Source: Vibrio natriegens NBRC 15636 = ATCC 14048 = DSM 759
GTDB taxonomy: Bacteria; Pseudomonadota; Gammaproteobacteria; Enterobacterales; Vibrionaceae
Reading direction: 5' to 3'
Length of the DNA: 64,000 nt
NCBI RefSeq assembly: GCF_035621455.1
Contig: NZ_CP141823.1
Coordinates: 1,798,001-1,862,000 of the forward strand
Position numbers and translations under genes: made by a program. Below the pieces are notes generated by a model, which searched no databases, was not told the origin of the DNA, and worked only from the letters and a program-made list of their open reading frames with translations. Numbering within the stretch: the first letter of the stretch is position 1; every line of letters starts with the position of its first letter. Below, piece after piece: positions 60,603-64,000 of the stretch.

Positions 60603-60995
60603 CTATTCATCATGAAGGTAAACGACCAACAAATCAGCCTCTACTGAGTTAGCGAGTTTAGGCACTGAGGAGAAAAAACGACTTAACAGATTATGGTGAT
60701 GGCCACACACAACCAAATCTATACCTTGTTGTTTGACGAGCCCTTGCAATTTGATATGAAGATCACCAATTACGACCATGGTGTCAGAAACCGGATACTT
60801 ACACTCTGATGCAAGTGCTTGTAACTTTCTGTTGTATTCCTCTTCTTCTTTAGGTTCTAAGACTACTCTATCTACATCTACATACACGAAGGAAAGTTTA
60901 CAGTTTGGGTCCGTTGCCTGACTAATCGCTTTATCAATAACTTTCTTGCTGGAATCAGATAAATCAACCGCGACTAATATATGCGTGTAGCTCAT
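60603..60995 (-). CDS. uspA: Universal stress protein, UspA-like
   Basis: 130-residue UspA-family protein: SYTHILVAVDLSDSSKKVID, VYVDVDRVVLEPKEEEE, IGDLHIKLQGLVKQQGIDLVVCGHHHNLLSR, then SVEADLLVVYLHDE. It has GHHHN rather than the G-x2-G-x9-G-[ST] ATP motif, so it belongs with non-nucleotide-binding UspA types (E. coli UspA has GHHQD). Predicted stress-induced cytoplasmic dimer. Convergent with paralog B. Slightly shorter than E. coli UspA (144). Confidence 0.87.
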   Translation of the reverse strand: MSYTHILVAVDLSDSSKKVIDKAISQATDPNCKLSFVYVDVDRVVLEPKEEEEYNRKLQALASECKYPVSDTMVVIGDLHIKLQGLVKQQGIDLVVCGHHHNLLSRFFSSVPKLANSVEADLLVVYLHDE

Positions 60996-61813
60996 TGCTT
61001 TTCTCCCGATTAGTTTTCATAGACTTACATTAAGTCTAGCTCAATCAAGGCAATTCAACGCAGTCGTTACACCAAAACATAAGAATCTTCATAAATCTAC
61101 CTAACCTGAACCTATCACCAAGAAACATCGCGCCCGAGTAAAAATCCAACTATAACCTCTAACCTTTTGATTTGTTTAGTATAAAGAACTTCCACCTGAT
61201 TGCAGTGATTGAACCTTTCGCCCACTCCTAAACTAATGGTTTTGACACGTTGTATTTGGATTATACGAAAACACTTCCGTGTGACACCGTAACTCAAGCT
61301 TGTAGTTTTAACTTCTTGTGAAAAGCACCGTCTACGAGTAAAGAACCGTTAAACGAGAGAATTTTGGTTAGTGTAATTCATACGGGCACCACAACACGTT
61401 TTCAAAATATGCAAGCACTTACTGTTTCTACACCCCATGTGTTTACTTGCTTTTAATCTGGCGATATTAACGTGACAACGTAGCTAAGATTAATTTTTAG
61501 CATAAATGACTGGCTACATCCGCACTCATGAAACTACCTGTAATATAATTACAGACTGAAGAGGCAGCAACCATCCACCCAGACCAATATTCTACTTTAT
61601 GTTATTGATATATTGAGAATATTACCTAAACTCTTAATTTTACCTTAACTTTTAAAGGCCCTAGTTCGGGTTGATAAAGTTTAGTTAGTAAAATTTTACC
61701 CAGCATTTATCATGGCGATTCTAACCTTGTGTTGCGTTTAGTGACCCACATGACGTGACGATGTCACACAGTTGCGCTTTTAATAATTAGTATGTGGCCT
61801 GTCGAGCAGGCAC
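60996..61813. other. Large AT-rich non-coding region
   Basis: More than 800 bases without a credible gene. The longest reading frame (61115-61297, minus) has no ribosome-binding site and a random-looking composition. The left edge should hold the usp promoter. At 61791-61813 a GCCTG/CAGGC hairpin precedes the terminator of the minus-strand operon. I see no ncRNA I can name. Confidence 0.5.
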
Positions 61814-61845
61814 AAAAAAAGCAGAGCGTTTTACTGCCCTGCTTC
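61814..61845 (-). terminator. Terminator of the vxr-like operon
   Basis: On the minus strand AAGCAG-GC/GC-CTGCTT (one mismatch in the middle, 8-base loop) then T7, about 18 bases after the UPF0181 stop. Confidence 0.8.
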
Positions 61846-61862
61846 TTTGCTTATCGTTTTGT

Positions 61863-62027
61863 TTATTCTTCGTCTTGTTGCTGTTTAGCTGCGTACTCAG
61901 CTCGAATATTTTCAGCAACAATTTTTATTGCTTCAGCCGTACTTGTACCTTGAGACATTAGCTCTTGAATCTTTACCACGGCTTGCTGTTGTTCTTCGTG
62001 AGATAGAGGGGGTAGATCGTCAAACAT
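61863..62027 (-). CDS. vxrE: UPF0181/YoaH family protein (VxrE-like)
   Basis: 54 residues: MFDDLPPLSHEEQQQAVVKI, then QELMSQGTSTAEAIKIVAEN, acidic tail. This matches the UPF0181 (YoaH) pattern MFxxLPxLxHEQQQ(K/Q)AVxxIQELMxQGxSxxEAI. From memory the V. cholerae UPF0181 protein is VCA0569, the last gene of vxrABCDE. Start ATG 62027 with GAGGAG seven bases upstream, but that GAGGAG lies in the 3' arm of the terminator of the preceding gene and the T6 of the terminator is the spacer. Function unknown; the operon concerns cell-wall damage and biofilm. Confidence 0.85.
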   Translation of the reverse strand: MFDDLPPLSHEEQQQAVVKIQELMSQGTSTAEAIKIVAENIRAEYAAKQQQDEE

Positions 62028-62052
62028 AAAAAAGCTCCTCATTTAGAGGAGC
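62028..62052 (-). terminator. Terminator hairpin that contains the vxrE ribosome-binding site
   Basis: On the minus strand: GCTCCTC, loop TAAAT, GAGGAGC, then T6, then directly the ATG of the next gene. The 3' arm of the stem is the Shine-Dalgarno (GAGGAG) and the U-tract is its spacer. The stem is perfect over seven base pairs (eight with a G-T pair), followed by six U residues, a canonical intrinsic terminator placed between a barrel gene and a 54-codon gene. Confidence 0.85.
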
Positions 62053-62069
62053 CGACTATAACGATTCGT

Positions 62070-63197
62070 TTAATAGGTCGCAAGAAAATTAATTGACGCA
62101 CCCATCGCGTTTTCATTTGTATAACGAGCTGCTATATCCAGCTCAAGCAAGTTAAGTGGCGAGAGCCCTATTCCCGCGGTGATCGTCCCATCATCATGAC
62201 TTCGAGCTAAGTTTTTCATATAACCAGCTCTCAGTGCCATTTGGCGCAGAATATCAAATTCAACACCGGCGCGAATCATTTGCGTATTATCATCAAAGGA
62301 TGAAAAGCGTTTTTCTTCATTTAAGTCGTAGTCGACACTCATGGTAAAGTAATCTGCAACGAAGCCTGCGCCTATCGTATAAAGTGGCCTCATGCTGTAT
62401 TGATAGGACTCGATGGGGTTACTGTTGTACTGAAACGACTTAGTTTCTACATCTCTTCCGATTAAGTTCTTTGCCGCAATACCTAAACGGTAGGGCCCAA
62501 AAAACCAAAGTGCACCTGCGTCCAAATTAAACATGGTTTCAGCGGTTTCATTTTCACGTAAGTCAGCGGTGTCAAAATTATTGAAGCTTGTTGCGTATGA
62601 ATAGGTGTAAATGCGTTGTAGTTTTGGTGTGATACCAACAGAGAGGTGCTGCCCCATGTAGTTGGTGTATTTTGCCAATGAGATGCCCGCTTCCGCAACA
62701 CCAATACTCACGCCTTGAACATAAGTATTGTCCATTGGGTTAGCGCCAGAGGTATCAATAGATGGCTGTACAAAAGATTCTGTGTATAATTTTCCGTAAA
62801 CCGTTGCTGATAAAAATTTGTTAGGGATACCAACAGCAACGACACCCCCAAGGTCAAAGTTTAATTTTTGATTACCTTGAGCAAGTGCATTCAATGAACT
62901 CTCTATTTCGGCATCGTCATTAAGCTTGCTGATACGATCAATTTCATCAATCAAATCGTATTGATCATCAAAGCTAATACCAAAACTTGGGGCAATGATA
63001 CCCGCGTCATCGTTGCGGCGATAGATTGCACTTAAAGCAGGGTTAAAAAATGGTGCGGTAAGGTAACTGGCGGAGACTGTGCCAACACCGCCCATAGCAT
63101 CACTGCGGGCTTCAATTGAGTAGTTAGCAGCTGAAGCCACATTGGAAAACAGTGCTGCGGTGATGACGGTTGATAATATTTTGAATTGAGTTTTCAT
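62070..63197 (-). CDS. vxrD: TraF-like outer-membrane beta-barrel (VxrD-like)
   Basis: 375-residue protein. Signal peptide MKTQFKILSTVITAALFSNV, cleavage after ASA; mature start ANYSIEARSDAMGGVGTVSA followed by APFFNPAL, the FadL/PorV-like N-terminal fold. Strand-rich body and C-terminal NAMGASINFLATY (terminal aromatic). Members are annotated as 'conjugal transfer protein TraF' (TraF_2), but no conjugation gene is present, so the name is misleading. By position it corresponds to VxrD of V. cholerae (locus recollection). Probable outer-membrane protein, role unknown. It starts 59 bases after the DUF2861 gene. Confidence 0.82.
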   Translation of the reverse strand: MKTQFKILSTVITAALFSNVASAANYSIEARSDAMGGVGTVSASYLTAPFFNPALSAIYRRNDDAGIIAPSFGISFDDQYDLIDEIDRISKLNDDAEIESSLNALAQGNQKLNFDLGGVVAVGIPNKFLSATVYGKLYTESFVQPSIDTSGANPMDNTYVQGVSIGVAEAGISLAKYTNYMGQHLSVGITPKLQRIYTYSYATSFNNFDTADLRENETAETMFNLDAGALWFFGPYRLGIAAKNLIGRDVETKSFQYNSNPIESYQYSMRPLYTIGAGFVADYFTMSVDYDLNEEKRFSSFDDNTQMIRAGVEFDILRQMALRAGYMKNLARSHDDGTITAGIGLSPLNLLELDIAARYTNENAMGASINFLATY

Positions 63198-63256
63198 ACT
63201 ACACTTGTGATTTAGTTCTTCCTGAACTTATATCGGCACAAATGTAATTTCTTTAG

Positions 63257-64000
63257 TTAATCTTCTTGCGAAAGATCATAAGTACGGCTTATTGTTTGAG
63301 CTTGCTCAACAATGATGTCACCCTGCCAACGGCGACTATTAATGCTTACCGCAAGAACGTAGCGATCATTCGGTACGCCAGCAAGTTCTAGTGACTCAGG
63401 ATAATTCGACTCATACGTTTTTTTCCACATTTGTTCATACTGGCCTTCGATGTAGTCATAAAGCCCCACTTCAAGCTGTGGTAATGGACAATGAGGATTT
63501 CTCAGCGCACTCTTTTCAACTTTCCAGTTTTCTTTAGACGTCCAGCGAACGTACTGACTGGAGTTAGAGTCGCCCAAAATGACCCACGTTCGATACTCAG
63601 GTTTATCTTTTGCAACAACGGTTAAATGATACAAACCTGATTCAAGTTGACCAGTTAGGTTGTAACGCTTGAGAAAACTGCGCTCGTTCGCGATTTCAGC
63701 CCCATTTGGCGTTTCTTCTACAGCAAATGAGCTATCAGCTGAAATTGAGCTATCAACCCAACGTTTGAATGTGATTTGTTCCACTTCAGTCGTTGCTCTT
63801 ACTTTAACGACTAAACGGAACGTATCGCGACCTGGGCTTTGAATGGTTTGGCGTATGACGTTAACGCCACTTACCCACTCTGGTAAAGTGACGGCCGTCA
63901 GTGATTTTCCACAATCCTTAGTCAGAGACTGACCAAGCAGATCGTTTAAGTGTGAGGTTAAATCGCGGCTGGGTTCTGTCTGCCATAGTTCAACTAAAGT
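63257..64000 (-). CDS. vxrC: DUF2861 family protein (VxrC-like), 5' end beyond window
   Basis: The frame is open from the window edge to the stop at 63257: 247 residues visible, starting TLVELWQTEPSRDLTSHLND. A shorter reading that begins at 63784 is only an internal GTG. Beta-rich sequence with QDTFRLVVKVRA-like and LTGQLESGLYHLTVVAKDKP segments and a Cys pair (DCGKS, NPHCPLP). I recognise it as DUF2861, which in Vibrio lies next to the VxrB response regulator. Probably periplasmic, but the signal is not in view. Confidence 0.7.
   Translation of the reverse strand, partial: TLVELWQTEPSRDLTSHLNDLLGQSLTKDCGKSLTAVTLPEWVSGVNVIRQTIQSPGRDTFRLVVKVRATTEVEQITFKRWVDSSISADSSFAVEETPNGAEIANERSFLKRYNLTGQLESGLYHLTVVAKDKPEYRTWVILGDSNSSQYVRWTSKENWKVEKSALRNPHCPLPQLEVGLYDYIEGQYEQMWKKTYESNYPESLELAGVPNDRYVLAVSINSRRWQGDIIVEQAQTISRTYDLSQED

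Noticed and set aside
61115..61297. 60-codon minus-strand ORF in the large non-coding region
   Set aside because: No ribosome-binding site, composition is random-looking, no family resemblance.
62070..63197. Conjugation gene, from the family name TraF
   Set aside because: The domain is a FadL-like barrel shared by chromosomal Vibrio proteins; no other transfer gene is present.
63257..63784. 175-residue protein with a start at 63784
   Set aside because: The frame stays open upstream to the window edge with coherent sequence, so this is an internal GTG of a longer DUF2861 gene.
1..64000. CRISPR arrays, integron attC arrays, prophage or tRNA genes
   Set aside because: Looked for regular repeats, integrase genes and cloverleaf-like segments by eye; none seen.

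Overview
The window is Gammaproteobacterial and almost certainly from a Vibrio, probably the Harveyi clade. Nearly every protein reads as an ordinary Vibrio ortholog: VolA beside a FadL-type porin, FabV, a formate channel fused to CBS domains, DUF3319, DUF3389 and the tail of a vxr-type operon. From memory of V. cholerae locus order (ddlA, DUF3319, yciH and vxrE lie together on the small chromosome), I infer that this is chromosome 2. No rRNA, tRNA, CRISPR array, integron or intact prophage was seen. Most of the window is stable, housekeeping-type accessory genome of a Vibrio secondary chromosome.

Layout. 1-8 kb: the 5' part of formate-THF ligase (fhs) with a PurR-like operator, inosine/guanosine kinase (gsk), a CreA-like protein, a HAD phosphatase, an MCP, and a 34-codon ORF with a perfect Shine-Dalgarno sequence downstream of a Pho-box-like repeat. 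8-16.9 kb: ACP phosphodiesterase, an RhlE-type helicase, a stand-alone EAL protein, the cytochrome b561/YceI pair, and a formate-metabolism-like cluster (FocA-CBS fusion, LysR regulator, YcdZ with a CRP-like site). 16.9-23.2 kb: an OLD-type nuclease (YbjD), a cytoplasmic-looking UshA-like nucleotidase, a Mn-sensing yybP-ykoY riboswitch before a TerC/Alx exporter, several small proteins and a PhnA-like protein. 23.5-35 kb: the volA-fadL lipid-scavenging operon, two metalloproteases, MenI, an SgrR-type regulator, CutA, a 2-oxoglutarate oxygenase and a DnaJ-related protein.

35-52 kb: an ABC-ATPase-domain protein, a GAF/degenerate GGDEF/EAL phosphodiesterase, FabV, and the divergent pair tesA / ybbA-ybbP whose start codons overlap. 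These are followed by an FAD oxidoreductase convergent with the pxpABC 5-oxoprolinase operon, a PAS-GGDEF cyclase, galE, and a 24-codon membrane peptide gene. 52-58.5 kb: a YhaJ-like regulator, the protein acetyltransferase PatZ, a SPOR lipoprotein, DdlA, DUF3319 and YciH.

58.5-61.8 kb is the only clearly accessory pocket. It is AT-rich and holds a decayed ISNCY-type transposase, two diverged copies of an unrecognised 73-residue gene, and a UspA-like protein. It appears to sit between genes that are neighbours in V. cholerae. The window ends in the 3' part of a vxr-like operon (DUF2861, TraF-like barrel, UPF0181 protein). There the terminator hairpin of one gene carries the ribosome-binding site of the next.

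I found no convincing new multi-gene system. The most interesting items are small and regulatory: the terminator/RBS element at 62028-62052, the Pho-box micro-ORF, the duplicated 73-residue genes, the internal start in focA-CBS, the overlapping divergent start codons of tesA/ybbA, and several very short membrane-protein genes flanked by terminators.
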